Assembly (NCBI RefSeq): GCF_022430545.2
Contig: NZ_CP092488.2
Coordinates: 5,456,001 to 5,520,000, forward strand
Reading direction: 5' to 3'
Origin: Mycobacterium paraterrae
Lineage (GTDB): Bacteria > Actinomycetota > Actinomycetes > Mycobacteriales > Mycobacteriaceae
DNA length: 64,000 bases
Shown here piece after piece: positions 51,814 through 61,066 of the stretch. The position numbers were made by a program, and so were the translations under genes. The notes below the pieces were generated by a model. The model was not told the DNA's origin. It searched no databases and worked only from the letters and a program-made list of their open reading frames with translations. The first letter of the stretch is position 1. Each line of letters opens with the position of its first letter.

Positions 51814-52893
51814 TCAGTTCACAGTCCAGGTGTCGCGGCCGCGCAACAGCGATTGCAGAGCGGCACGGTCAGAAGGCTTCGATTCTTGCGCGGCCTGGAT
51901 CTGTGACCGCGCAGCGTCATCATATGTGGGCCGGCTCACCTGACGGAAGATCCCCATCACGGTGTGCTCCAGGTTCTGCTGCGAAAGGCGCGACAGGGCG
52001 TAGGCGTATGCCGAATCGTCGGCGTGCGCGTCGTGCACGACGATCTCGCTGACGCTGACGTCGGCGGTCTTGGCTACCTCGAGGCCGAACCCGGAGCGCA
52101 CAACGCAGTATTCGTCTGACGAACCGAACACGATCGGCTCGCCGTGGTGCACGTTGATCACCCGTTCCTCAGCACCCTCTTTGCGCAGTGCGTCGAACGA
52201 GCCGTCGTTGAAGATCGGGCAGTCCTGCAGGATCTCGACCAGCGCAGCGCCACGGTGCGCGGCAGCGGCCCGCAGCACCTCGGAGAGTCCCTTCCGGTCG
52301 GAATCCAGCGCGCGGCCAACGAAACTCGCCTCGGCGCCCAGCGCCAGCGAGACAGGGTTGAACGGCTCGTCGAGCGATCCCATCGGCGTCGACTTGGTGA
52401 CTTTGCCGACCTCGGAGGTCGGCGAGTACTGACCTTTGGTCAAGCCGTAGATCCGGTTGTTGAACAACAGGATGGTCAGGTTGATGTTGCGGCGCAACGC
52501 ATGGATCAGGTGGTTACCACCGATCGACAACGAGTCGCCGTCGCCGGTGACCACCCAGACGGACAGGTCTTCGCGCGAAAGCGCCAGACCCGTCGCGATC
52601 GCGGGCGCCCGGCCATGGATCGAGTGCAGCCCGTAAGTTTCCAGGTAGTACGGAAAGCGGCTCGAGCAGCCGATGCCGCTGACGAAGACGATGTTCTCAC
52701 GCCGTAACCCCAACTCGGGCAGGAAGTTTCGCATCGTGTTGAGAATGACGTAGTCGCCGCAACCCGGACACCAGCGGACTTCTTGGTCGCTGGTGAAATC
52801 CTTGGCCTTCTGCGGCTGGTCGGTGGTGGGCACCAGGCCGTGCCCGGACAGCATGTCCGTCAGGCCCAGGTCTGTGCCGATCAGGTCGGTCAT
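51814..52893 (-). CDS. korB: 2-oxoglutarate:ferredoxin oxidoreductase, beta subunit
   Basis: 359 residues. Thiamine-diphosphate subunit: WCPGCGDYVILNTM near residue 40 and the TPP/Mg motif GDGDSLSIGGNH. With KorA it oxidises 2-oxoglutarate to succinyl-CoA, an alternative to the dehydrogenase complex in the mycobacterial TCA cycle. Five bases after korA. Confidence 0.95.
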   Translation of the reverse strand: MTDLIGTDLGLTDMLSGHGLVPTTDQPQKAKDFTSDQEVRWCPGCGDYVILNTMRNFLPELGLRRENIVFVSGIGCSSRFPYYLETYGLHSIHGRAPAIATGLALSREDLSVWVVTGDGDSLSIGGNHLIHALRRNINLTILLFNNRIYGLTKGQYSPTSEVGKVTKSTPMGSLDEPFNPVSLALGAEASFVGRALDSDRKGLSEVLRAAAAHRGAALVEILQDCPIFNDGSFDALRKEGAEERVINVHHGEPIVFGSSDEYCVVRSGFGLEVAKTADVSVSEIVVHDAHADDSAYAYALSRLSQQNLEHTVMGIFRQVSRPTYDDAARSQIQAAQESKPSDRAALQSLLRGRDTWTVN

Positions 52894-52898
52894 GTCAA

Positions 52899-54839
52899 CT
52901 AGCTCCCTGCTCCCACCGTGGCCGCCGCAAGCCGCGCGACCATTGTCTTGTCTTGCTCGATTTCGGCCAGCGTCCCGCTCGCCGCCGCGCGGATAACCCG
53001 ACCGATCTCGTCGGCCAGGAAAGACACACCCTGAACCTTGGTCACAGACTGAACGTCGACCAGGTACTTCCCGCGCAGCAACAACGCCAGCTGGCCCAGG
53101 TTCATCTCCGGGCAGACGACCTGCGGGTAGCGCCGCAGCACCTCGCCGAGGTTGGCCGGGAAGGGGCGCAGGTTACGCAGGTGCGCGTGGGCGACCTTGA
53201 TGTCGTTGCGCCGCGCGCGACGGCACGCCTCACCGATCGGACCGTAAGAACTGCCCCAACCGATGAGCAGCAGTTCGGCATCGCCAGTGGGATCGTCGAC
53301 CTCGAGGTCGGGCACCGAGATTCCGTCGATCTTGGCTTCACGCAACCGCACCATGAGGTCGTGGTTGGCCGGGTCATAGGAGATGGCGCCGGTGCCGTTG
53401 GCGGACTCCAGGCCGCCGATGCGATGCTCGAGCCCAGGCGTACCGGGAACGGCGAACATCCGGGCCAGCGTCTCCGGGTCACGGGCATACGGCTGGAACG
53501 GCTCGTCCGGGTTGGCGAAGGTGTGCTGAATCGGTTGCAGTTCATCGACATTCGGGATCCGCCAGGGCTCGGAGCCGTTGGCGATCGCGCCGTCGGAAAG
53601 AATCAGGACCGGAGTGTGATATCCGACCGCGATGCGCACGGCCTCCAGCGCGACGTCGAAGCAGTCCGACGGCGACCGCGGCGCCAGCACCGCCACCGGC
53701 GACTCGCCGTTGCGCCCGTAGAGCGCCTGCAACAAATCGGCCTGCTCGGTCTTGGTCGGCAGACCGGTCGATGGTCCACCGCGCTGCACATCGATCACGA
53801 TCAGCGGGAGCTCGGTCATCACCGCCAGGCCCAAAGCTTCAGACTTCAGCGACAACCCCGGCCCCGACGTGCTCGTCACCCCGAGCGCGCCGCCGTAGGA
53901 AGCGCCAAGCGCGGCGCAGATACCGCTGATCTCGTCCTCGGCCTGGAAGGTCAGGACGTTGAAGTTCTTGTGCTTGGACAGCTCGTGCAAGATGTCCGAG
54001 GCCGGCGTGATCGGATAGCTGCCCAGCATGACCTGTAGGTCGGCCAGCTGACCGGCCGCGACGATGCCGTACGCCAGCGCGGTGTTGCCCGAGATCTGCC
54101 GGTACTCCCCCGGCGGCAACTTCGCCGGCGCCACTTCGTAAGTGACGGCGAAGGCCTCGGTGGTCTCGCCGTAGTTCCAGCCGGCCTTGAGTGCCAGAAC
54201 GTTCGCCTCGGCGACATCGGGCTTGCGGCCGAACTTTTCGCGGATGAACCGCTCGCTGGACTCGAGCTCGCGGCCGTACATCCACGACAGCAGTCCCAGC
54301 GCGAACATGTTCTTGGCGCGCTGCCCGTCTTTCTTGGTGGCACCGATGACTTCGACGGCGCCGAGGGTCAGCGTGGTCATCGGGACGGCTTCGACCTTGT
54401 AGTCGGACAGCTCCCCGGTCTCCAGCGGATTGTTTTCGTAGCCGACCTTGGCCAAATTGCGCTTGGTGAACTCGTCGGAGTTGGCGATCACCAGCCCGCC
54501 GATCGGCAGGTCGATGATGTTGGCTTTCAGAGCCGCCGGGTTCATCGCGACCAACACGTCGGGCCGGTCGCCGGCGGTGAGGATGTCGTAGTCGGCGATC
54601 TGGATCTGGAACGACGAGACGCCCGGCAGGGTGCCCTGTGGCGCCCTGATCTCGGCCGGGTAGCTCGGCTGAGTGGCGAGATCATTACCGAACAGCGCTG
54701 CTTCGGAGGTGAAACGGTCGCCGGTGAGCTGCATACCGTCGCCGGAGTCGCCGGCGAAACGGATGACGATTTTCTCGAGTTTTTCTGGGCTTCTGCGCCC
54801 GGGGCGCGCCGTGTCGGCTCCGTTTCCGTTCGGACCCAC
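52899..54839 (-). CDS. korA: 2-oxoglutarate:ferredoxin oxidoreductase, alpha-gamma subunit
   Basis: 646 residues, GTG start. Gamma domain first (IVIRFAGDSGDGMQLTGDRF), then the pyrimidine-binding alpha domain (YPITPASDILHELSKH, TSTSGPGLSLKSEALGLA, VDVQRGGPSTGLPTKTEQADL) and the transketolase C-terminal part. Fused layout as in Rv2455c. First gene of the korA-korB-mobA run. Confidence 0.95.
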   Translation of the reverse strand: MGPNGNGADTARPGRRSPEKLEKIVIRFAGDSGDGMQLTGDRFTSEAALFGNDLATQPSYPAEIRAPQGTLPGVSSFQIQIADYDILTAGDRPDVLVAMNPAALKANIIDLPIGGLVIANSDEFTKRNLAKVGYENNPLETGELSDYKVEAVPMTTLTLGAVEVIGATKKDGQRAKNMFALGLLSWMYGRELESSERFIREKFGRKPDVAEANVLALKAGWNYGETTEAFAVTYEVAPAKLPPGEYRQISGNTALAYGIVAAGQLADLQVMLGSYPITPASDILHELSKHKNFNVLTFQAEDEISGICAALGASYGGALGVTSTSGPGLSLKSEALGLAVMTELPLIVIDVQRGGPSTGLPTKTEQADLLQALYGRNGESPVAVLAPRSPSDCFDVALEAVRIAVGYHTPVLILSDGAIANGSEPWRIPNVDELQPIQHTFANPDEPFQPYARDPETLARMFAVPGTPGLEHRIGGLESANGTGAISYDPANHDLMVRLREAKIDGISVPDLEVDDPTGDAELLLIGWGSSYGPIGEACRRARRNDIKVAHAHLRNLRPFPANLGEVLRRYPQVVCPEMNLGQLALLLRGKYLVDVQSVTKVQGVSFLADEIGRVIRAAASGTLAEIEQDKTMVARLAAATVGAGS

Positions 54840-55166
54840 GTCGCAGCCTCCCGTAGCTGTTCACCACTCCGGCAACGTGGCCGAAACCGAAGCGAATCGT
54901 CCGAGTACAGCCCCGACCGATTTTGATGTCACTGGCAGTACCGATTATTGCACTTCTCTTAGGGATTCACGGACAGTCGTCCATAGCTCCACGGTACAAC
55001 TTGTCGAGCAAAACACGAGGTCAGACACACGCGGCAAATGCCAGCGATAGCTGGGTGTGGTGTTCGTCACTTTTTGACAGCCAAAAACTCTAAGAGTCGA
55101 AGTTACGCGTGAGTAACATTTGCCGGCGCGGCGTATCCCCCATTTGGGGGAGGCCGCCAGCCTGGG
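54840..55166. other. korA upstream interval
   Basis: 327 bp between the MFS gene's 3' end and korA. It is more AT-rich than the surroundings in its middle and probably holds the korA promoter. The only clear structure is the small dyad at 55137-55150. No reading frame was supported. Confidence 0.35.
55137..55150 (-). terminator. Short GC hairpin after the MFS gene
   Basis: Perfect 14-bp palindrome CCCCCA-TT-TGGGGG, 17 nt after the MFS stop on the minus strand. No T-tract follows. Could weakly end the MFS transcript. Confidence 0.4.
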
Positions 55167-56405
55167 CTAACCCGGTTTTCGGACGGTCTCGGGTGCTGTT
55201 TCGGGCATGGCCGTGGCGTACAGCGCCAGCCCCGCGGCGGCGATGATTCCCAGCGAAACGAAAGCCGCGTGGTAGCCGGCGACCACCACGATCCACCCGG
55301 CAAGGATGTTCGACAGTGCGGCGCCCAGGCCCCACATGGTGGTCAACGCGCCGAGGCTGACGTTGAACCGCCCGGTGCCGTGCGTCAGATCCTGCACGAC
55401 GAGCGGGAACAGGGCGCCGAATATGCCGGCGCCAACGCCGTCAAGCACCTGCACCCCCACCAGCCAGTACGGGTTATCGGACAGCGTGTACAGGAATCCC
55501 CGAGCGGTCAGGAATGCGAACCCGATCAGGAAGATCGGCTTTCGTCCCCACATATCGGCCTTCGCACCCGCCAGGTAGGCCATCGGAACCATCACTGCCT
55601 GCGCGGCCACCACGCACGATGCCATCAGCGCGGTGCCGACGTCTTTGTTCTGCAGCGCCAACACCTGCCCTACCAGCGGCAGCATCGCTGCGTTGGCCAG
55701 GTGGAAGACGACCATGGCTGCCGCGAAGACCAACAATCGGCGGTCGCGGAACAGCGCCGAGACGCCGGTGGGCTGCGGGTGGGCCTCGCCCGCAACATGA
55801 TCCATCCCGCGGGCCAGGTCGTGGTCGATCGCTTCGCCCGGTATCCGCAGCGTCGCCACCACGCTCAGTGCCGCCATCGCCGCCAGCACCCAAAAGACGA
55901 CCACCGGGCCGAAGCCGTAGGCCAGTCCGCCCGTGATGGCACCCGCGGTGGCGTTGCCGGCGTGGTTGAAGGACTCGTTCCGTCCGATCCGCCGCGAAAA
56001 GCGCCGGGCACCGACCACGCCCAGCGTGACCGCGGCCAGCGCGGGAGCGAACACCGACCCGGCAATTCCGGTCAGCGCCTGGAGCAGCGAAATCGCGGCG
56101 AAGTGCGGGAACAACGGCATGGCCAGCGTTCCGGCGGTGACCGTCGCGGCGCCGGCAACGATCAACGCCCGTTTGGCCGAGGTGCGGTCTACCAGTGCGC
56201 CGGCGGGTGTCTGGGCCGCGATCGCGGCGATGCCGCCGATTCCCATCACGAACCCGATCGACGCCTGGTCCCAGTGATGAGTCAGCAGCAGGTAGATCGA
56301 CAGGTACGGGCCGAGGCCGTCGCGCACGTCAGCGAGAAAGAAGTTCGACAGGTCCAGCGCGCGAGAAACCCGGGCCGGCACCGCCTCAGCGGCATCGGAA
56401 CTCAA
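55167..56405 (-). CDS. Major facilitator superfamily transporter
   Basis: 412 residues with 12 predicted helices. The between-helix GALVDRTSAKRALI is the MFS loop 2-3 motif. The first codon is TTG at 56405; a GTG at 56381 (VPARVSRAL) may be the true start. Equivalent of Rv2456c; substrate unknown. It follows clpX on the minus strand by 24 bp. Confidence 0.88.
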   Translation of the reverse strand: MSSDAAEAVPARVSRALDLSNFFLADVRDGLGPYLSIYLLLTHHWDQASIGFVMGIGGIAAIAAQTPAGALVDRTSAKRALIVAGAATVTAGTLAMPLFPHFAAISLLQALTGIAGSVFAPALAAVTLGVVGARRFSRRIGRNESFNHAGNATAGAITGGLAYGFGPVVVFWVLAAMAALSVVATLRIPGEAIDHDLARGMDHVAGEAHPQPTGVSALFRDRRLLVFAAAMVVFHLANAAMLPLVGQVLALQNKDVGTALMASCVVAAQAVMVPMAYLAGAKADMWGRKPIFLIGFAFLTARGFLYTLSDNPYWLVGVQVLDGVGAGIFGALFPLVVQDLTHGTGRFNVSLGALTTMWGLGAALSNILAGWIVVVAGYHAAFVSLGIIAAAGLALYATAMPETAPETVRKPG

Positions 56406-56429
56406 GATCTAGCGAAACAGCGGAGCGGC

Positions 56430-57713
56430 TTAGGCGGTCTTGTCGCGGCGTTCGGTACGCGACGGCTTGCGCGGCACGATCGTCGGCAGCACGTTGTCCT
56501 GCACGGTCTCCTTGGTCACGACGACCTTGGCGACGTCGTCGCGGCTGGGGATGTCGTACATCACCGGCAGCAGGACTTCCTCCATGATCGCGCGCAGTCC
56601 GCGGGCACCGGTACCGCGGTGGATCGCCTGGTCGGCGATCGCCTCCAACGCGTCCTGGCTGAACTCCAGTTCGACGTTGTCCATCTCGAACAGCCGGGTG
56701 TACTGCTTCACCAGGGCGTTCTTCGGCTCGGACAGGATTTTGACCAGCGACTCCATGTCCAGGTTCGTCACCGACGCGACCACCGGCAGCCGCCCGATGA
56801 ACTCGGGGATCAGCCCGTACTTGATCAAGTCCTCGGGCATGACCTCGGCGAAGTGGTCGGTGGTGTCGATCTCGGCCTTCGAGCGCACCTCGGCACCGAA
56901 GCCCAGCCCACGCTTGCCGACCCGGTCAGAGACGATCTTCTCGAGGCCGGCGAACGCGCCCGCCACGATGAACAGCACGTTGGTGGTGTCGATCTGGATG
57001 AACTCTTGGTGCGGGTGCTTGCGCCCGCCCTGCGGAGGAACCGAGGCTTGCGTGCCTTCCAGGATCTTCAACAACGCCTGCTGCACACCTTCGCCGGAGA
57101 CGTCGCGGGTGATCGACGGGTTCTCGCTCTTGCGGGCGATCTTGTCGACCTCGTCGATGTAGATGATGCCGGTCTCGGCGCGCTTGACGTCGTAATCGGC
57201 GGCCTGGATCAGCTTGAGCAGAATGTTCTCGACGTCCTCACCCACGTAGCCGGCCTCGGTCAGCGCCGTGGCGTCGGCGATGGCGAACGGAACGTTGAGC
57301 ATCTTGGCCAGCGTCTGGGCCAGGTAGGTCTTGCCGCAACCGGTGGGCCCCAGCATCAAGATGTTGGACTTGGTGAGCTCGACCGACTCGCTGGACCGCG
57401 ACTCACGTCCCTTCTCACCGGCCTGGATGCGCTTGTAGTGGTTGTAGACCGCGACTGCCAGCGTCCGCTTGGCGGTGTCCTGGCCGATGACATAGCCCTC
57501 GAGGAAGTCCCGGATCTCGGCTGGTTTGGGCAGTTCGTCGAGTTTTACGTCGTCGGCGTCGGCGAGTTCCTCTTCGATGATCTCGTTGCACAGATCGATG
57601 CACTCATCGCAGATGTATACGCCTGGCCCCGCAATGAGCTTCTTGACTTGCTTTTGGCTCTTCCCGCAGAACGAGCACTTCAGCAGGTCACCGCCGTCTC
57701 CGATGCGCGCCAT
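56430..57713 (-). CDS. clpX: ATP-dependent Clp protease ATP-binding subunit ClpX
   Basis: 427 residues. N-terminal zinc domain (CSFCGKSQKQV then CDECIDLC), Walker A GPTGCGKT, Walker B IIYIDEVDK, and the GLGFGAEV loop that docks to ClpP. Unfolds substrates for ClpP1P2. About 330 bp from clpP2; in H37Rv mmuM and Rv2459 lie in this gap. Confidence 0.97.
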   Translation of the reverse strand: MARIGDGGDLLKCSFCGKSQKQVKKLIAGPGVYICDECIDLCNEIIEEELADADDVKLDELPKPAEIRDFLEGYVIGQDTAKRTLAVAVYNHYKRIQAGEKGRESRSSESVELTKSNILMLGPTGCGKTYLAQTLAKMLNVPFAIADATALTEAGYVGEDVENILLKLIQAADYDVKRAETGIIYIDEVDKIARKSENPSITRDVSGEGVQQALLKILEGTQASVPPQGGRKHPHQEFIQIDTTNVLFIVAGAFAGLEKIVSDRVGKRGLGFGAEVRSKAEIDTTDHFAEVMPEDLIKYGLIPEFIGRLPVVASVTNLDMESLVKILSEPKNALVKQYTRLFEMDNVELEFSQDALEAIADQAIHRGTGARGLRAIMEEVLLPVMYDIPSRDDVAKVVVTKETVQDNVLPTIVPRKPSRTERRDKTA

Positions 57714-58040
57714 GGTGCTGGGGGCCTACTTCCTGTTCACCGTCGTGATCGTGCTATGTCGCGTGTACTGACCGACGCTACCCGCTTGCTCCATGGCGAT
57801 GCGACCGATAGAGGTGAATCGCGTCAGTGATATTCGTGTTGTGCGCTGAGAACATATCGCCTCGGGTGGCCCTATGCTCGGCGGGCGCGCCGCCGTGTCG
57901 CGGCTGTTATGCGACTGAGAGGCCGACCGAGTTCGCCGGTCCCCCGCCGAACTGGGTCGGATGCGCCGCACTCGACGTTACCGTGCCGATCGACGCCCGT
58001 GGTTTCGCGACCGCCGTGAAGTAGGTTGCGCGGCAGCCGG
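57714..58040. other. clpX-clpP2 interval
   Basis: 327 bp without a supported gene. It should hold the clpX promoter. An imperfect long hairpin occupies 57923-57960 nearer clpP2. I saw no strong ClgR-type dyad here. Confidence 0.35.
57923..57960 (-). terminator. Imperfect hairpin downstream of clpP2
   Basis: Outer stem CCGACC/GGTCGG and an inner stem AGTTCG/CGAACT extended by CGG/CCG with one mismatch, about 80 nt after the clpP2 stop in minus-strand sense. No T-tract. Possible terminator for clpP1P2. Confidence 0.45.
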
Positions 58041-58676
58041 TTAGGCGGTCGACGCGGAGAGCTTGCGGTACTCCAGGACGGTGTCGATGATCCCGTAGTC
58101 CTTCGCCTCTGGCGCGGTCAGGATCTTGTCCCGGTCGGTGTCCTTGCGAACTTGGCCCGGGTCCTTGTTGGTGTGGCGCGCCAGCGTCGTCTCCATCAGC
58201 GTGCGCATCCGCTCGATCTCGGCGGCCTGAATCTCCAGGTCGGAGAACTGCCCCTGGATCACGCCCGACAGCGACGGCTGGTGGATCAGCACTCGGGCGT
58301 TGGGCAGCGCCATCCGCTTGCCCGGCGTTCCGGCGGCCAGCAGCACCGCAGCGGCCGAGGCGGCCTGCCCCAGGCACACCGTCTGAATGTCGGCGCGCAC
58401 GTACTGCATGGTGTCGTAGATCGCCATCAGCGAGGTGAAGCTGCCGCCGGGTGAGTTGATGTACATGGTGATGTCGCGGTCGGGATCCAACGACTCGAGG
58501 ACCAGCAGCTGGGCCATGATGTCGTTGGCGGACGCGTCGTCGACCTGGACGCCGAGGAAGATGATGCGCTCCTCGAACAGCTTGTTGTACGGGTTCGACT
58601 CTTTGACACCCCAGCTGGAGTGCTCGACGAACGACGGCAGGATGTAGCGCGCCTGCGGCTGGATCTCGGGGTTCAT
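58041..58676 (-). CDS. clpP2: ATP-dependent Clp protease proteolytic subunit 2
   Basis: 211 residues from ATG 58676 (MNPEIQPQARYILPS), which overlaps the clpP1 stop as ATGA and agrees with the known mycobacterial start. Catalytic Ser in GQAASAAAVLL, His in HQPSLSG and a later Asp. Forms the mixed ClpP1P2 tetradecamer with ClpP1; ClpX and ClpC1 dock on the ClpP2 face. Confidence 0.97.
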   Translation of the reverse strand: MNPEIQPQARYILPSFVEHSSWGVKESNPYNKLFEERIIFLGVQVDDASANDIMAQLLVLESLDPDRDITMYINSPGGSFTSLMAIYDTMQYVRADIQTVCLGQAASAAAVLLAAGTPGKRMALPNARVLIHQPSLSGVIQGQFSDLEIQAAEIERMRTLMETTLARHTNKDPGQVRKDTDRDKILTAPEAKDYGIIDTVLEYRKLSASTA

Positions 58677-59278
58677 TCTGCTTCTCCACTGATGTGAGCG
58701 GCGCGGGTGATGATGTGGTCGACGAAGCCGTATTCCAGCGCTTCCTGAGCCGTAAACCACCGGTCGCGGTCGGAGTCGGCCTCGATGCGTTCGATCGACT
58801 GGCCGGTGAACTCGGCGTTGAGCCGGAACATCTCTTTCTTGATGACGTGGAACTGCTCGGCCTGGATGGCGATGTCCGCTGCGCTACCCGTCACGCCACC
58901 CAGTGGCTGGTGCATCAGGATCCGCGCGTGCGGCAGCGCGTAGCGCTTGCCTTTGGTACCGGCCGCCAACAGGAACTCGCCCATCGATGCCGCCATGCCC
59001 ATCGCATAGGTGGCGATGTCGCAGGGGGCCAGCACCATCGTGTCGTAGATCGCCATACCCGCACTGATCGATCCGCCGGGCGAGTTGATGTAGAGGTGGA
59101 TGTCCTTGGTCGAGTCCTCCGCGGCCAGCAGCAGGATCTGTGCGCACAGCCGGTTGGCGATGTCGTCGTCGACCTGCGACCCCAGGAAGATGATGCGCTC
59201 GGAGAGCAATCGCTCGTAGACCGAGTCGGTGAGGTTCAGACCCAGCGCGCTGCCGCGCATTTCGTTCCCACGGCTCAC
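58673..59278 (-). CDS. clpP1: ATP-dependent Clp protease proteolytic subunit 1
   Basis: 201 residues, GTG start. Catalytic Ser in GMAASMGEFLL, His in HQPLGG, Asp in the DSDRDRW region. Overlaps clpP2 by 4 bp and follows tig by 95 bp. A possible ClgR-type dyad lies at the tig stop. Confidence 0.97.
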   Translation of the reverse strand: MSRGNEMRGSALGLNLTDSVYERLLSERIIFLGSQVDDDIANRLCAQILLLAAEDSTKDIHLYINSPGGSISAGMAIYDTMVLAPCDIATYAMGMAASMGEFLLAAGTKGKRYALPHARILMHQPLGGVTGSAADIAIQAEQFHVIKKEMFRLNAEFTGQSIERIEADSDRDRWFTAQEALEYGFVDHIITRAAHISGEAE

Positions 59279-59359
59279 TGTGGGTTACCTGCTTTCTTCA
59301 TTTCCATATTCACCGACACTAACCAACCCGGGCTGCCCAGGACTCCCCGAAGCAGCCGC

Positions 59360-59377
59360 GTTCGCTCACAGCGTCAC
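59360..59377. promoter_or_regulatory. Candidate ClgR-type dyad upstream of clpP1
   Basis: In minus-strand sense GTGACGCT-GTG-AGCGAAC: a core CGCT/AGCG dyad with flanking similarity to the GTTCGC/GCGAAC sites of the actinobacterial Clp regulator ClgR. It sits about 80 bp before the clpP1 start and overlaps the tig stop codon. Confidence 0.4.
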
Positions 59378-60753
59378 TCCGTGTCGCCCGAAGGCTCCTC
59401 CGACGACTCCGCATCTTGCCCGTCCTCGGCGTCTCGCGTCCCGAAGAACTCGGCGGTGTCGATCACGTTCCCGTCGGAGTCGGTGACCGTCGCCGCCTCA
59501 ACCGCCGCCGCGATGGTCTTACCGCGACGCACGTCGGCGAACATCGCCGGCAACTGGTTCTGCTGCTGCAGGTAGCCGAGCAGTTCCTGCGGCTGAATGC
59601 CGTATTGCCGCGAGGTCGTCACCAGTCGCTCAGTCAGGTCGTCCTGGTCGACCTGGATGTCGAGGTCGTCGCCGAGCGCATCGAGCAACAGCTGAGTCTT
59701 GATGGCCTTCTCGGCCTCGGTGCGCGCGTCGGCGTCGAACTTCTCGCGCGTCGTGCCCTGCTTTTCGAGGGCTTCGGCGAGCTTGGCCTCGTCATGGTTC
59801 AGGCCGTGCAGCGCGTTGTGGATCGTGTTGTCCACCTGCGCCTGCACGATCGCTTCGGGCAACGGCATGTCGACGCCGTCGAGCAGCGCTTCGATCGCCG
59901 CAGTGCGAATCTGCTCGGCCTGCTGCACCCGCTTGACCCGGCTGACCTGTTCGGACAGGTTGGCCTTCAGCTCGTCGATGGTGTCGAATTCGCTTGCCAG
60001 CTGGGCGAATTCGTCGTCCGGCTCGGGCAATTCGCGCTCTTTGACCGTGTCGACGGTGACGGTGACTTCGGCCTCCTTACCTGCGTGTGGGCCGGCGGCC
60101 AACTCCGTGGTGAAGGTCTTCGACTCACCGGCCGACAATCCGACGAGCGCGTCGTCGAGTCCATCGATGAGCTGGCCGGAGCCGACCTCGTGCGACAGGC
60201 CCTTGGTGGACGCCTCGGGCACGTCCTCGCCGTCGATGGTGGCGGAGAGGTCGATGGAGACGAAGTCGCCGGTCTTGACGGGCCGGTCGACACCGGTCAG
60301 GGTGCCGAAACGGGCGCGCAGGCTCTGCAACTCGGCGTCGACGTCTTCGTCGCTGACCTTGACCGGGTCGACGGTGATCTTCAGCGCGCTGAGGTCGGGC
60401 AGGGTGAAGTCGGGCCGGACGTCGACTTCGGCGGTGAAGACCAGCTCCTCGCCGTAGACCTTCTTGGTGACGTCGATCTCGGGCTGGCCGAGCGGCCGGA
60501 CGTCGACCTCGGTGACGGCCTGACCGTAGCGGCTCGGCAACGCTTCATTGATGACCTGGTCGAGGATCGCCTCCTTGCCGACGCGGGCCTCCAGCAACTT
60601 GGCGGGGGCCTTGCCGGGACGGAAGCCCGGGAGCCGGACCTGCTTGGCGAGCTCCTTGTAGGCCCGGTCGAAGTCTGGCTTCAGTTCCCCGAATGGCACC
60701 TCTACGTTGATGCGAACCCGGGTGGGGCTCAGCTGCTCGACGGTGCTCTTCAC
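59374..60753 (-). CDS. tig: Trigger factor
   Basis: 459 residues from the GTG at 60753 (VKSTVEQLSPTRVRINVEVPF, the usual N-terminus; the frame runs on upstream into the tRNA-Pro). Ribosome-binding signature GFRPGKAPAKLLEARVG, a central FKBP-type domain (VKTGDFVSIDLSATIDG) and helical arms, ending in an acidic SSEEPSGDTE tail. Peptidyl-prolyl isomerase chaperone at the tunnel exit. Confidence 0.97.
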   Translation of the reverse strand: MKSTVEQLSPTRVRINVEVPFGELKPDFDRAYKELAKQVRLPGFRPGKAPAKLLEARVGKEAILDQVINEALPSRYGQAVTEVDVRPLGQPEIDVTKKVYGEELVFTAEVDVRPDFTLPDLSALKITVDPVKVSDEDVDAELQSLRARFGTLTGVDRPVKTGDFVSIDLSATIDGEDVPEASTKGLSHEVGSGQLIDGLDDALVGLSAGESKTFTTELAAGPHAGKEAEVTVTVDTVKERELPEPDDEFAQLASEFDTIDELKANLSEQVSRVKRVQQAEQIRTAAIEALLDGVDMPLPEAIVQAQVDNTIHNALHGLNHDEAKLAEALEKQGTTREKFDADARTEAEKAIKTQLLLDALGDDLDIQVDQDDLTERLVTTSRQYGIQPQELLGYLQQQNQLPAMFADVRRGKTIAAAVEAATVTDSDGNVIDTAEFFGTRDAEDGQDAESSEEPSGDTE

Positions 60754-60790
60754 GGATGTGCTCCTTGCTTGTGCTGATGTGACGTGCCAG

Positions 60791-60864
60791 TCGGGGTGAC
60801 AGGATTTGAACCTGCGGCCTTCCGCTCCCAAAGCGGATGCGCTACCAAGCTGCGCTACACCCCG
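60791..60864 (-). tRNA. tRNA-Pro (TGG anticodon)
   Basis: 74-nt cloverleaf: acceptor stem CGGGGTG with CACCCCG, D arm TAGCGCAGCTTGGTAGC, anticodon loop TTTGGGA giving anticodon TGG, T arm with GGTTCAAATCC. The 3' CCA is not encoded. Upstream of tig on the same strand. Confidence 0.95.
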
Positions 60865-60992
60865 CGGTGACCACGCGATCCTACGGCCACGGCTCGCCAG
60901 CCCTGTGTGCTGGTCTCATCAGCGGAACACCGGACGGCAACATTTGGATTTGATGTCCGCCGCGCCGTAAAGTCTCGCTCGACTCAATACAT

Positions 60993-61066
60993 GCGGGCGT
61001 AGCTCAATGGTAGAGCCCTAGTCTTCCAAACTAGCTACGCGGGTTCGATTCCCGTCGCCCGCTCCA
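60993..61066 (+). tRNA. tRNA-Gly (TCC anticodon)
   Basis: Acceptor stem GCGGGCG with CGCCCGC, D arm TAGCTCAATGGTAGA, anticodon stem CTAGT/ACTAG around CTTCCAA (anticodon TCC), T arm GGGTTCGATTCCC. CCA is encoded (61064-61066). Its 3' part overlaps the last codons of the PPE gene on the other strand. Confidence 0.96.

Noticed and set aside
55269..57830. Long plus-strand frame opposite the MFS gene and clpX
   Set aside because: Gln/Arg/Val/Gly-rich mirror translation of two clear genes; a high-GC artefact.
60993..61066. tRNA-Gly as an attachment site of an integrated element
   Set aside because: No integrase, and no repeated tRNA 3' end could be seen up to the window edge; only the odd PPE overlap hints at insertion.
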